Positions 15,554-23,786 of a stretch of 64,000 nucleotides of DNA are shown in pieces. The translations under genes and the position numbers were made by a program. The stretch covers positions 1-64,000 of the forward strand of contig DXFY01000067.1 of NCBI GenBank assembly GCA_019114205.1, written 5' to 3'. Every line of letters starts with the position of its first letter. The first letter of the stretch is position 1. Source of the DNA: Candidatus Tidjanibacter gallistercoris (lineage in GTDB: Bacteria; Bacteroidota; Bacteroidia; Bacteroidales; Rikenellaceae). The notes under the pieces are model-generated. The model was not told the DNA's origin. It did not search any database and was given only the letters and a program-made list of their open reading frames with translations.

Positions 15554-15680
15554 CTGCCCTGCATACCATCCCGCGCACTGCCTCTGTACCATCCCTCATG
15601 CTGCCTTGCGTACCGTCCCCCGCGTTATCTTACGCAGCGCCCCCATATTATCGCTCCCGTGCTGCCCTGCGCACCACCCG
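15554..15680. repeat. Degenerate repeat tract, unit about CTGCCYTGCRTACCRTCCC
   Basis: Copies begin at 15554, 15578, 15601 and 15664, with spacings of 24, 23 and 63 bases, sharing the core CTGCC...ACC.TCCC. Similar but weaker matches lie upstream from about 15508. Confidence 0.45.
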
Positions 15681-15683
15681 ACA

Positions 15684-15720
15684 AAACGCAGCGGGAACCC
15701 TGTCGGGGCTCCCGCTGCAT
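15684..15720 (-). terminator. Terminator of the sigma-54 activator gene
   Basis: Minus-strand stem GCAGCGGGA/TCCCGCTGC (15720-15690) followed by GTTTTG. Confidence 0.65.
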
Positions 15721-15747
15721 GCGTATCCGTCCGGAGCAGTGTCCGGA

Positions 15748-16923
15748 CTATTGCAGTCCGTAGGCGTACATCTTCACGTCCGCAGCCGTTATCGTATCGT
15801 CGCACAGAATGACGAGCCGTTCCACCACATTGCGCAGCTCTCGGATATTGCCCGTCCACGGCAGCTTCTTCAGCTCGTCCAGCGCACGGTGCTCTATCTT
15901 CTTGACCGGCACGTTGTATTCGCCGCAGATGACTTCGAGAAAATGGTCCACCAATATCGGAATGTCGTCGATTCGCTCGGCCAGCGTCGGTACATGAATG
16001 ACGATAACGCTCAGCCGGTGGAACAGGTCTTCACGGAAATTTCCATGCGTTATTTCACTGGGAATATCCTTGTTCGTAGCAGCCAGCACACGGACGTTCA
16101 CGTCTATGTCGCGGTCGCTGCCCACGCGCGTTATCTTACGCTCCTGCAAAACGCGCAGTACTTTTGCCTGCGCCGGAAGGGACATGTCCCCTATCTCGTC
16201 CAGGAACAGCGTTCCGTTATGAGCCTGCTCGAACTTTCCCTTGCGCTGCTTGATGGCCGATGTGAAGGCTCCCTTCTCGTGCCCGAACAGTTCGCTCTCG
16301 ATGAGCTCGGAAGGGATGGCTGCACAGTTCACTTCGACGAAAGGGCCGTCGCGGCGGCGGCTCTTTTCATGGAGCCACCGCGCCACGAGTTCTTTGCCCG
16401 TTCCGTTAGCGCCCATGATGAGTACCCGCGCATCGGTCGGCGCCACCTTGTCGATAAGTCGGTTCAAATGCATGACGGGGGCCGATTCACCTACGATTCG
16501 TCCCACCCGGAACGCACCTGCACGCACCTTGCACACCGGTACCGCCTCTTCGACGGGCGGTACGGGGGCGTCGGCCACCTCCGCAGCAGCGGCGCCCGGC
16601 GTTTTGGCAAGCCCTTTCTTTATGGCATCCAGCAGCCTGTTCATGTTCACGGGTTTCGTGATGAAATCCACGGCACCCTGCTGCATGGCAAGCACGGCGC
16701 TTTCGGGGCTGCTGTCATGGGACAGTCTTATCCACGGTGTGGAAGTTCTCAGCGGGGAATCCGGTTGGCCGCACAGCAACAAGTCGAAATTCCTATGCGC
16801 ATAGGCGGTCATCCCGGCAATGGTGTCTTCGGCGACTTCTACCGCATGGCCCTCATACTCCAAACGCTCTTTCAGAGTATTGCGCATGCTGCGCGAAGGA
16901 TCTATTACCAGAATATTGGCCAT
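15748..16923 (-). CDS. Sigma-54-dependent activator with degenerate receiver domain
   Basis: 391 residues: a receiver-like domain (1-110), a short Ala/Pro/Val linker, then a complete AAA+ domain (about 140-380) with Walker A GANGTGKE, the sigma-54 contact loop as GAFTSA, Walker B TLFLDEIGD and the arginine-finger segment FREDLFHRL. In the receiver the acidic pair after the first strand reads DPS instead of DD, and the phosphoacceptor position reads LLLCGQP instead of LLCDxxMP, so Asp is replaced by Gly; the Lys of FITKP is kept. No Fis-type DNA-binding helix-turn-helix is evident at the end. No histidine kinase is adjacent. It is read from one arm of a palindromic divergent promoter. Target genes are unknown. 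Confidence 0.85.
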   Translation of the reverse strand: MANILVIDPSRSMRNTLKERLEYEGHAVEVAEDTIAGMTAYAHRNFDLLLCGQPDSPLRTSTPWIRLSHDSSPESAVLAMQQGAVDFITKPVNMNRLLDAIKKGLAKTPGAAAAEVADAPVPPVEEAVPVCKVRAGAFRVGRIVGESAPVMHLNRLIDKVAPTDARVLIMGANGTGKELVARWLHEKSRRRDGPFVEVNCAAIPSELIESELFGHEKGAFTSAIKQRKGKFEQAHNGTLFLDEIGDMSLPAQAKVLRVLQERKITRVGSDRDIDVNVRVLAATNKDIPSEITHGNFREDLFHRLSVIVIHVPTLAERIDDIPILVDHFLEVICGEYNVPVKKIEHRALDELKKLPWTGNIRELRNVVERLVILCDDTITAADVKMYAYGLQ

Positions 16924-16951
16924 AGTCGGAGGTTAAAATGTTACGGTAAAA

Positions 16952-16983
16952 TTTGATTTCCCCAAAAAATCACACTAACTTTG
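16952..16983 (+). promoter_or_regulatory. Rightward arm of a divergent promoter pair
   Basis: TTTG (16952-16955), 20 bases, TAACTTTG (16976-16983). Its -7 box is half of the palindrome TAACTTTGTACAAAGTTA (16976-16993). It should serve the DUF4290 gene, with a leader of about 175 bases. Confidence 0.65.
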
Positions 16984-16985
16984 TA

Positions 16986-17016
16986 CAAAGTTAAGTAATT
17001 AGTTTTTCTTGTCAAA
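16986..17016 (-). promoter_or_regulatory. Leftward arm of a divergent promoter pair
   Basis: Minus-strand TTTG (17013-17016), 19 bases, TAACTTTG (16993-16986). It should serve the sigma-54 activator gene. It shares the 18-base palindrome with the rightward promoter, so both cannot be occupied at once. Confidence 0.7.
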
Positions 17017-17167
17017 AGACATGCTGTTTTTTTTCTCTTACCTATCAGCATTTTTGACCTTCATATTTCACATATTTTACCGGACAGGCCCCCTGAAAGG
17101 GCACGGACCGGGCGCTATCGTGAAAAGGGGGCCGAGTCTTGCGGCATGCGACGACTGAACACCTTTT

Positions 17168-17815
17168 ATGGAAAAGAACTACAATATCTATCGGAAAAAC
17201 CTGCAACTGCCCGAATACGGCAGGCACATCCACCAAATGGTGGACAACCTCATGGCCATCGAAGACCGCGAGGAGCGCAACCGCAAGGCCCGCGTGGTAA
17301 TAAACGTCATGGGGAACCTCAACCCGCTGCTGCGCGACACCCCGGAGTTCACCCACAAGCTCTGGGACCACATGTTCCTCATGTCGGATTTCAAACTGGA
17401 CGTGGACTCGCCCTACCCGATACCCACCTCCATGACGCTCACGCCCGTGCCGCGGCGCATGGAATACCCCGACGACAAGGTGGGGCTGAAACACTACGGC
17501 AAGTATGTAAAGAGAGTCATCCGTTCGCTCGAAGGAGTGGAAGACCAGGAGGCGGTCCAGGAAGTTCTCGGCGACATCGCGCGGTACATGCGCACCAAAA
17601 GTTACGAATACAACCAGGAGCATCCCAACAACGAGGCCATCATCAAGGACATAAAGAAAATGTCGGACTACCGCATCAGCGTGGACGAAGATGCCCTGAG
17701 CCTCATCAAGAGCGAATACAAACAGGCCCCCGTCCGCAACAAAAAGCCGATGTACGCCAACAAGAAGAACGGCAAGAACAACAAGGGGCCGCAGCGGCAC
17801 GGCTTCCAGAAATAA
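17168..17815 (+). CDS. DUF4290 protein
   Basis: 215 residues, soluble, mostly helical. The start MEKNYNIYRKNLQLPEYGRHIHQMVD and the motif VINVMGNLNPLLRDTPEFTHKLWDH are characteristic of the Bacteroidota-specific DUF4290 family, whose function is unknown. The last 25 residues are a Lys/Asn-rich basic tail (NKKNGKNNKGPQRHG) that could bind nucleic acid. It shares a palindromic promoter with the divergent sigma-54 activator and ends at a strong terminator. The longer overlapping frames are shadows. Confidence 0.85.
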   Translation: MEKNYNIYRKNLQLPEYGRHIHQMVDNLMAIEDREERNRKARVVINVMGNLNPLLRDTPEFTHKLWDHMFLMSDFKLDVDSPYPIPTSMTLTPVPRRMEYPDDKVGLKHYGKYVKRVIRSLEGVEDQEAVQEVLGDIARYMRTKSYEYNQEHPNNEAIIKDIKKMSDYRISVDEDALSLIKSEYKQAPVRNKKPMYANKKNGKNNKGPQRHGFQK

Positions 17816-17828
17816 ACGTCCGGGCCAC

Positions 17829-17856
17829 GGCGCCGCGTAATACGGCGCCCCTTTTT
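17829..17856 (+). terminator. Terminator of the DUF4290 gene
   Basis: GGCGCCG (17829-17835) pairs with CGGCGCC (17843-17849), then CCTTTTT. Confidence 0.8.
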
Positions 17857-17877
17857 ACGTTTTCATATCAATCAGGT

Positions 17878-17885
17878 TATCTTTG
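17878..17885 (+). promoter_or_regulatory. -7 box for the thioredoxin-fold lipoprotein and lpxH
   Basis: TATCTTTG, full match, 18 bases upstream of the ATG at 17904. It overlaps the earlier in-frame ATG at 17883 and so excludes it as start. Confidence 0.6.
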
Positions 17886-17903
17886 CATATCAAACCGACA
17901 CGT

Positions 17904-19070
17904 ATGAAAAACAATCCATGGCTCCCCGCACTGGCCGCATGCGCCGCACTGCTGGCCGCATCCTGCGACCGCGACAGGGCGAGCGTTACCGGGCGCATCG
18001 CAGGGCCCGACCGGCACACGGTCGTGCTCGAACGGATAACGGCCGCGGGCGCCGTATCGGTGGACTCCGCCGCCACCGACCGCAAGGGCAACTTCCGCTT
18101 CCGCATCGACCTTCCCGACTGCGGGACGACCTTTTACAACCTGAAGATAGGCAGTGACCGGATTCCGCTGTTCGTCTCGCCGGGCGAGAAGATTACGATT
18201 TCGTCCATGTACGGCAACCCGAACAACTACGTACTGCGGGGGTCTCGCGAATCGATGCTCGTCAAGGAACTGAACGACATGATGAATGCCGGCGTCGCGA
18301 GGCTCGATTCCCTCTCGCAGCTCATCTCCTCCCCGACCACGGACGCGCCCCGGCGGAAGGAATACATCCGGCAGTACGGCAGGGAATACAGCCGCCTGAA
18401 ACGGGAACAAATCAAGTTCATCGTGACCAATTGCGGTACGCTGGCCGCGCTGTACGGCCTCTACCAGCGCCTGCCCGATGACAAGACGCTCTTCAACGGC
18501 GAATCGGACATCATCTATTACAGGCTGGTCGCCGACTCCGTAGCCAAATACTACCCCGACTCCCCCTACCTGGCGGCTCTCCGGCAACAGGTCGACCGAA
18601 GCGATGCGAACGAGGAACTGGCACGCATGGTCAGCGAAAGCATCTGCAATCCGGCGCCCTTTCCCGATATCGCACTGCCGGACATGTACGGCGAAATACG
18701 CAGGCTGTCCTCCGTCCGGGGAAAGGTCATCCTGCTCGATTTCTGGTCGGCCTCCCTACCGGCATCGGCCCTCTACAATGCCGAACTAAAGGAAGTGTAC
18801 GACGCTTTTGCCGACCGGGGGTTCGAAATATACCAGGTAGGAACGGACACCGACCGGCAGGTATGGATAAACGCCGTCCAGCAGCAGGCGCTGCCGTGGA
18901 TTTCGGTATGCGACTTCAAGGGACTGGAGGGCATCGCACCGCGGGTGTACAATGTCGGCAAAGTGCCCGCCAACTACCTGATAGATGGGCAGGGAGAAAT
19001 CGTGGGACGCGACGTGCCGATGGAAAAACTCCGGACCGAGGTAGGCCGGCTGGTCGGAAAACTCAAATAA
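17904..19070 (+). CDS. DUF4369/thioredoxin-fold lipoprotein lacking both active-site cysteines
   Basis: 388-residue predicted lipoprotein (signal ending LLAASC). Residues 25-115 resemble DUF4369, the domain usually fused before thioredoxin-like domains in Bacteroidota; the last 140 residues are an AhpC/TlpA-type fold (FPDIALPDMYGEIRRLSSVRG... to the cis-Pro of KVPANYLID). In the active-site position the usual FWASWCGPCR reads FWSASLPASA, so both catalytic Cys are gone (Leu and Ser). It cannot act as a thiol oxidoreductase by the usual route; a binding or structural role is inferred. The start at 17904 is fixed by the promoter box. lpxH follows after 7 bases. Confidence 0.8.
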   Translation: MKNNPWLPALAACAALLAASCDRDRASVTGRIAGPDRHTVVLERITAAGAVSVDSAATDRKGNFRFRIDLPDCGTTFYNLKIGSDRIPLFVSPGEKITISSMYGNPNNYVLRGSRESMLVKELNDMMNAGVARLDSLSQLISSPTTDAPRRKEYIRQYGREYSRLKREQIKFIVTNCGTLAALYGLYQRLPDDKTLFNGESDIIYYRLVADSVAKYYPDSPYLAALRQQVDRSDANEELARMVSESICNPAPFPDIALPDMYGEIRRLSSVRGKVILLDFWSASLPASALYNAELKEVYDAFADRGFEIYQVGTDTDRQVWINAVQQQALPWISVCDFKGLEGIAPRVYNVGKVPANYLIDGQGEIVGRDVPMEKLRTEVGRLVGKLK

Positions 19071-19077
19071 CGCGGGC

Positions 19078-19851
19078 ATGTACTACTTTGCATCGGACAT
19101 GCATCTCGGCCTGGGCCCCGCAGCGGAATCGCGCAGACGCGAAAGGCTGCTGATACGGTGGCTGTGCGAGGTATCGGCCGATGCCGAAGGCATCTTCATC
19201 GTCGGCGACCTGTTCGACTTCTGGTACGAATACCGGCGCGTGGTACCGAAAGGCTTCACTCGCCTGCTGGGTACGCTGTCCGAACTGACCGACCGCGGAA
19301 CCGAAATACATTTCTTCAAGGGCAACCACGACATGTGGGCCTACGACTACCTCGCGACGGAATGCGGCGTGACCGTTCACGACGGACCGCTCGAAACCGT
19401 CCTGCACGGGAAACGGGTATTCATCACCCACGGAGACGACATCACCGCCCGCGAGCACGGCCTCCCGACGCGGCTGATGAACCGAACGTTCCGGTCGCCG
19501 GTCGTACGGTGGCTCTTCTCGCACCTGCTGCATCCCGATGCCGCGCTGCGCTTCGGGCACGGATGGTCGTCGCACAGCAGGAAATCCAAAGCCGTCGCGC
19601 ACCGTTTCCTTGCCGAAGAGGAGCCCATGGTACGCTACGCCCGCCGGTACGCTGCTGCCGAACCCGTAGACTACTTCGTTTTCGGACACAACCACTGCGC
19701 CGAAATTTATCCGCTGGGGAACGGCTCCACCGCCGTATTCCTCGGCGAATGGATAGAACATCCCACCTATGCGGCGCTCGGTGCGGAAGGCACGATACGC
19801 CTCGAAAGGTATTCTCCCTCCGAAACCGCCGGCAACGGACAGGAGCGGTAA
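19078..19851 (+). CDS. lpxH: UDP-2,3-diacylglucosamine diphosphatase (LpxH-like)
   Basis: 257-residue calcineurin-like metallophosphoesterase. All metal motifs are present: DMHLG near the start, GDLFDFWYEY, GNHD, HGDD and GHNH. The DLFDFWYEY extension and a helical insert after HGDD are typical of LpxH enzymes, which hydrolyse UDP-2,3-diacylglucosamine to lipid X in lipid A synthesis at the inner membrane. It lies 7 bases behind the thioredoxin-fold lipoprotein gene, probably in the same transcript, and ends in a strong bidirectional terminator. A related phosphoesterase with another substrate cannot be fully excluded. Confidence 0.85.
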   Translation: MYYFASDMHLGLGPAAESRRRERLLIRWLCEVSADAEGIFIVGDLFDFWYEYRRVVPKGFTRLLGTLSELTDRGTEIHFFKGNHDMWAYDYLATECGVTVHDGPLETVLHGKRVFITHGDDITAREHGLPTRLMNRTFRSPVVRWLFSHLLHPDAALRFGHGWSSHSRKSKAVAHRFLAEEEPMVRYARRYAAAEPVDYFVFGHNHCAEIYPLGNGSTAVFLGEWIEHPTYAALGAEGTIRLERYSPSETAGNGQER

Positions 19852-19889
19852 AGAGCGAGGGAATGCACTGCGGCATTCCCTCGCTCTTT
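19850..19889. terminator. Bidirectional terminator between lpxH and nfnB
   Basis: AAAGAGCGAGGGAATGC/GCATTCCCTCGCTCTTT forms a perfect stem of about 17 bp with a 6-base loop; A and T runs on both sides suit both converging genes. It overlaps the lpxH stop codon. Confidence 0.9.
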
Positions 19890-19908
19890 ATTACCCCGAA
19901 CGGAACCG

Positions 19909-21303
19909 TCATTCCGCCATTTTCCCCTTTATATAAGCATCGATGGCTGCCGCGGCCCTGCGGCCCGCCCCCATGGCGAGGATTACGGTCGCCGCCCCGG
20001 TCACGGCATCGCCCCCGGCGAATACGCCCTCCCGTGTGGTAGCTCCCTCCTCGTTCGCTATCAGTCCGCCCCAGCGTGTGGTCTGGAGCCCTTCGGTCGT
20101 GGAGGCAATCAACGGATTCGGAGAGGTACCCAACGACATGATGACGGTATCGCACGGTATCTCGAATTCCGAACCCGGTACCGCTTTCGGCGACCGGCGT
20201 CCCGATTCGTCGGGTTCGCCCAACTCCATGCGGATGCAGCGCACACCGCGCACCCAGCCCTCCTCGGTGCCGAGTATCTCCAACGGATTGGCGAGCATCA
20301 CGAACTGCACGCCCTCCTCCTTGGCATGATGCACCTCTTCCAGACGGGCCGGAAGTTCCGCTTCCGAACGGCGGTAAACGATGTAGGCGTCCGCCCCCAG
20401 CCGCTTGGCCGTGCGCACGGCATCCATGGCGACATTGCCGCCGCCTACGACCACCGTCCGCGCGCCCACGTATACGGGCGTGTCGGAATCCGCGAGGTAG
20501 GCTTTCATCAGGTTGTTGCGCGTCAGGAACTCGTTGGCCGAGAGTACGCCGTTCAGGTTCTCGCCCGGAATCCCCATAAACTTGGGCAGGCCGGCTCCCG
20601 AACCGATGAAAACCGCCTCGAACCCTTCGTCGCACATCAGTCCGTCGATGGTGACCGTCCTTCCGACAATGGTGTCGGTCTCGAACCGGACACCCAACGC
20701 CTTCACCTTCTCTATTTCCCGTGCCACCACCTTGTCCTTAGGCAGACGGAATTCCGGGATACCGTACTGGAGCACGCCGCCGAGTTTGTGCAGCGCCTCG
20801 AACACCGTGACTTCATACCCTAACTTGGCCAGGTCCGCCGCACACGCCAGTCCCGAAGGGCCGCTGCCGATTACGGCCACCTTGTGGCCGTTAGACGCTG
20901 TCGCCGCATGCGCTCCGCTGCCGTGGTCGAGCTCCCAGTCGCCGACGAACCGCTCCAGCTTGCCAATGGCCACCGGCTCGCCCTTGATGCCGAGCACGCA
21001 GGCACCTTCACATTGCGCCTCCTGCGGACATACGCGGCCGCATACGGAAGGCAGCGAAGAGTCTGCGGCGATGACCGCCGCAGCTCCGGCCATATCGCCG
21101 GCCAGTACTTTAGCGATAAAATCGGGTATCTTTACCGAAACCGGACAGTGCGCCACGCACTGCGGTTTTTTGCAGTTCAGACAGCGCGAGGCTTCGAGCT
21201 GCGCCTCGCTCAGGTCGTAACCGTAACAAACTTCGTCGAAATTCGTAGCCCTTATTTTCGGGTCCTGTTCCCGTACCGGGACACGAGGAATCTTGTTAGC
21301 CAT
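19909..21303 (-). CDS. NADPH-dependent ferredoxin:NADP oxidoreductase large subunit (NfnB / GltD-like)
   Basis: 464 residues, homologous to the small subunit of glutamate synthase. The N-terminal half has two Cys clusters (CLNCKKPQCVAHCP and CGRVCPQEAQCEGAC) for two [4Fe-4S] centres, then FAD (GSGPSGLACAADLAKLGYEV) and NADPH (VVVGGGNVAMDAVRTAKRLGAD) sites. The gene directly upstream codes for the FAD/[2Fe-2S] partner, so the pair is best read as NfnAB, which couples NADH, NADPH and ferredoxin by electron bifurcation; no large GltB subunit is present, which speaks against glutamate synthase. The sulfide dehydrogenase SudA is a close relative. The name is therefore by context. Confidence 0.85.
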   Translation of the reverse strand: MANKIPRVPVREQDPKIRATNFDEVCYGYDLSEAQLEASRCLNCKKPQCVAHCPVSVKIPDFIAKVLAGDMAGAAAVIAADSSLPSVCGRVCPQEAQCEGACVLGIKGEPVAIGKLERFVGDWELDHGSGAHAATASNGHKVAVIGSGPSGLACAADLAKLGYEVTVFEALHKLGGVLQYGIPEFRLPKDKVVAREIEKVKALGVRFETDTIVGRTVTIDGLMCDEGFEAVFIGSGAGLPKFMGIPGENLNGVLSANEFLTRNNLMKAYLADSDTPVYVGARTVVVGGGNVAMDAVRTAKRLGADAYIVYRRSEAELPARLEEVHHAKEEGVQFVMLANPLEILGTEEGWVRGVRCIRMELGEPDESGRRSPKAVPGSEFEIPCDTVIMSLGTSPNPLIASTTEGLQTTRWGGLIANEEGATTREGVFAGGDAVTGAATVILAMGAGRRAAAAIDAYIKGKMAE

Positions 21304-21389
21304 ATTCTTTTTACGATATATTTATTGCGGGACGCCCCGCCGTTCATTCAAATCCCAGCCCGCTGCCGTGCGGTACGCATGCGGGCAGC

Positions 21390-22247
21390 CTATTCGCCCC
21401 GTCCGATGCGGCAGCGGTGGTCCGCCTCGACCTCCTTGGACTTGTACATCCTCTGACGGCGCATGGCCTCGTCGAAGTCTATCAGCGAAGCATCGAACTC
21501 CGGACCGTCCACGCATGCGAACTTCATCTTCCCGCCGATGCTCACGCGGCAGGCGCCGCACATGCCCGTCCCGTCTATCATCAGCGTATTGAGGCTGGCG
21601 ATAGTCCGGATGCCGTACTCGCGGGCGGCCTGTGCCACGAACTTCATCATTATCATCGGTCCGATGGTCACTATCTCGTCGTAACGCTTGCCGCGGTTGT
21701 CAATCAAGTCTTTCATCAGGGCAGTGACATTGCCGTGGAAACCCGCGCTCCCGTCGTCGGTGGAGAGGTAAAGGTTCCCGGACACCCGGCGCAGTTCGTC
21801 CGTGATAATCAGCATTTCGCTGCTGCGCGCACCCACGATTACGTCCGCATCGATGCCGTGTTCGTGCAGCCACTTCACCTGCGGATAGACCGGTGCGGCA
21901 CCCACCCCCCCGGCAATGAACAGGAATTTGCGGGTACTGAGCGCCTCCGCGTCCTCATGGATGAACTCCGATGCCTGACCGAGCGGCCCGGCGAAATCGG
22001 CCAGGCCGCTCCCTTCCCCGACAGCCACAATCTTGCGCGTGGAAGCGCCGACAGCCTGAATCACGATGCTGACCGTTCCTTTCTCCCTGTCGTAATCGGC
22101 GACCGTCAGCGGAATGCGCTCCCCGTCGTCGGTTCCCCGGACGATGACGAACTGTCCCGGCTGCGCCGCCTTGGCTACGCGCGGGGCTTCGACATTCATC
22201 AGCCAGATGTCCGGCGCAAGCAGCCTTTTTTCAACTATCCTGAACAT
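21390..22247 (-). CDS. Ferredoxin:NADP oxidoreductase small subunit (NfnA / SudB-like)
   Basis: 285 residues of the dihydroorotate dehydrogenase electron-transfer type: an N-terminal FAD-binding barrel (GQFVIVRGTDDGERIPLTVAD), an NAD domain (FIAGGVGAAPVYPQ), and a C-terminal [2Fe-2S] cluster motif DGTGMCGACRV...KFACVDGPEFD. It lies 86 bases upstream of its partner nfnB on the same strand. In NfnAB this subunit takes electrons from NADH. The DUF1573 gene lies 54 bases upstream and may share the transcript. Confidence 0.85.
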   Translation of the reverse strand: MFRIVEKRLLAPDIWLMNVEAPRVAKAAQPGQFVIVRGTDDGERIPLTVADYDREKGTVSIVIQAVGASTRKIVAVGEGSGLADFAGPLGQASEFIHEDAEALSTRKFLFIAGGVGAAPVYPQVKWLHEHGIDADVIVGARSSEMLIITDELRRVSGNLYLSTDDGSAGFHGNVTALMKDLIDNRGKRYDEIVTIGPMIMMKFVAQAAREYGIRTIASLNTLMIDGTGMCGACRVSIGGKMKFACVDGPEFDASLIDFDEAMRRQRMYKSKEVEADHRCRIGRGE

Positions 22248-22301
22248 AATTTCGTATTTGGTTTATTTCCTCCTTTTCAAAAAAACGCGCCGCCGTCCCG
22301 G

Positions 22302-23387
22302 TCAATAGGCCTCGGCTCCGAGCCGTACTTCCCGGAACGGCCGCATGGGGTCGTTCACCACGAACGACATGCCTCCCGCGACTCTTCCGTAAGCCTCCTC
22401 GCTCACGGTCAGCGTCACGGGCACCGACAGTGCCGCTCCCGGAGCGATGACCGTACCCGGTTCGAGGGGGCACGACGTATCGCGCCGCAGCGACACGCTG
22501 CGTATTATCAGGTCGCTCTGCCCGACATTCGACAGTACCACTTCGACCTCGAGGACGCTGCCCGGCTGCACATCGCCGAAATCGCGGTTCATGGGCGATA
22601 CTTCGCAGCGGGCGGCCCGTGCAGCATCCGTCCCGCTGAAATCGTCCACGGCGATGGCATTCGCCGTAAACGGCAGACCGGCCTGTTCGCCGTCCACCGA
22701 AACCAGCACCCGGTCGGTGAGCAGTCCGTACGCCTCCCCGCCTTCGGTCAGGTCGTAGGTAAAGGTCACGAGCCCTTTTTCACCGGGCGCCAACCGCTCC
22801 GGAGCAGCTATGCGCAACTTCCCGCTGCCGTAAACCGGCGTCACCGCGAGGGCGACCGTACGGTCCGACGTGTTCGCCATGCCGACCGCAACGGACTTCG
22901 CCGCTCCGTTTTCCACATAACCGAACGCGGCATGCATCGCCTCCGCCCGTACGCCGCCCGCCACCTCGAAGGGATAGTCCTCCTCAACAGTACGCGGACG
23001 CCCTATGACGCTCCCTTTTACCGTCAGCAGGTTGCGGTTGCCTCCGCTGCTGTATACCGTAACGCTCTTCGAGAAACGACCGGAATAGCGTTCCGGGTCG
23101 AACACCACGTCCACCGTACCCTGCCCGCCCGGAAGCACCGGCTCCCGGCTGTAATCGACCGCCGTACATCCGCAGTCTACCCTGATGCGCGTGACGACCG
23201 CCGGCTCCGTTCCCGTGTTGGTAAAGGTGAAACGATGGCTGACCTTGCCGTCCACCTCGCGCAGCGTACCGAAATCCCATTCGTACGCATCGAACACGAG
23301 CGCGGAAGTAGTGTTCTGCGCACGCCCCGCCAGACAGACCAGCACCGCGGCCGCCAACAATCCCAACCTCTTTCCGATACCGTACAT
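22302..23387 (-). CDS. DUF1573 secreted protein
   Basis: 361 residues with an SPI signal (MYGIGKRLGLLAAAVLVCLAGRAQ). The first mature domain is DUF1573 (YEWDFGTLREVDGKVSHRFTFTNTGTEP... DCGCTA), an Ig-like (ASH/MSP-type) fold common in periplasmic proteins of Bacteroidota; a second similar domain (SPMNRDFGDVQPGSVLEVEVVLSNVGQSDL) lies at about residues 255-345. The function of the family is unknown. The ATG at 23387 was chosen because the upstream ATG at 23411 lies inside the promoter box (23409-23416). Possibly cotranscribed with nfnAB. Confidence 0.8.
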   Translation of the reverse strand: MYGIGKRLGLLAAAVLVCLAGRAQNTTSALVFDAYEWDFGTLREVDGKVSHRFTFTNTGTEPAVVTRIRVDCGCTAVDYSREPVLPGGQGTVDVVFDPERYSGRFSKSVTVYSSGGNRNLLTVKGSVIGRPRTVEEDYPFEVAGGVRAEAMHAAFGYVENGAAKSVAVGMANTSDRTVALAVTPVYGSGKLRIAAPERLAPGEKGLVTFTYDLTEGGEAYGLLTDRVLVSVDGEQAGLPFTANAIAVDDFSGTDAARAARCEVSPMNRDFGDVQPGSVLEVEVVLSNVGQSDLIIRSVSLRRDTSCPLEPGTVIAPGAALSVPVTLTVSEEAYGRVAGGMSFVVNDPMRPFREVRLGAEAY

Positions 23388-23408
23388 CTTTATAAAAATA
23401 AGACGCCG

Positions 23409-23416
23409 CAAAGCTA
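23409..23416 (-). promoter_or_regulatory. -7 box for the DUF1573 gene
   Basis: Minus-strand TAGCTTTG, full TAnnTTTG match, 21 bases upstream of the ATG. Confidence 0.55.
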
Positions 23417-23617
23417 TAAAATATTAACGTAAAGAAGAACGCCCGCTGCACGAAGGAAGCGCATTTCGCGCTTCGGGCTTCCGTTCCGGTACCCGCACGG
23501 TACCGGACAGACGTTCCGCCGGAGTGTCCGCACCTACACCCTCCTTTCCGCTATATACTGATTGACAATATATTCGAACAAATGATTCCCGAACCGGATG
23601 CAGTTTTCCAAAAAAAT

Positions 23618-23648
23618 TTTGCACAAACAAATATTTGCTATATATTTG
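23618..23648 (+). promoter_or_regulatory. Promoter of tRNA-Asn
   Basis: TTTG (23618-23621), exactly 19 bases, TATATTTG (23641-23648). Confidence 0.8.
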
Positions 23649-23712
23649 CATCCCGAAACGGGAAGGTTGCGGTACGCAAACGAACGGCGCCTCTCTTTTC
23701 GACAAGACATAT

Positions 23713-23786
23713 TCCTCAATAGCTCAGTTGGTTAGAGCACCTGACTGTTAATCAGGGGGTCCCAGGTTCAAGTCCTGGTTGAGGAG
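23713..23786 (+). tRNA. tRNA-Asn (GTT)
   Basis: Acceptor TCCTCAA/TTGAGGA, D-stem GCTC/GAGC, anticodon stem CCTGA/TCAGG with loop CTGTTAA (anticodon GTT), T-stem CCAGG/CCTGG with loop TTCAAGT, discriminator G. No CCA encoded. Confidence 0.97.

Larger units (their letters stand above)
15337..15747. other. Intergenic region with degenerate repeats
   Basis: 411 bases between convergent genes with a terminator at each end and a degenerate repeat tract in between (15554-15680). The ORFs here are low-complexity and not believable. Confidence 0.6.
23388..23712. other. Intergenic region before tRNA-Asn
   Basis: 325 bases with the divergent promoters of the DUF1573 gene and of tRNA-Asn; nothing else recognised. 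Confidence 0.55.

Noticed and set aside
15505-16956. 483-codon plus-strand ORF over the sigma-54 activator
   Set aside because: Shadow ORF with a low-complexity start in the repeat tract.
19909-22247. Glutamate synthase (GltBD) assignment
   Set aside because: There is no large GltB subunit; the adjacent FAD/[2Fe-2S] protein makes an NfnAB-type pair.
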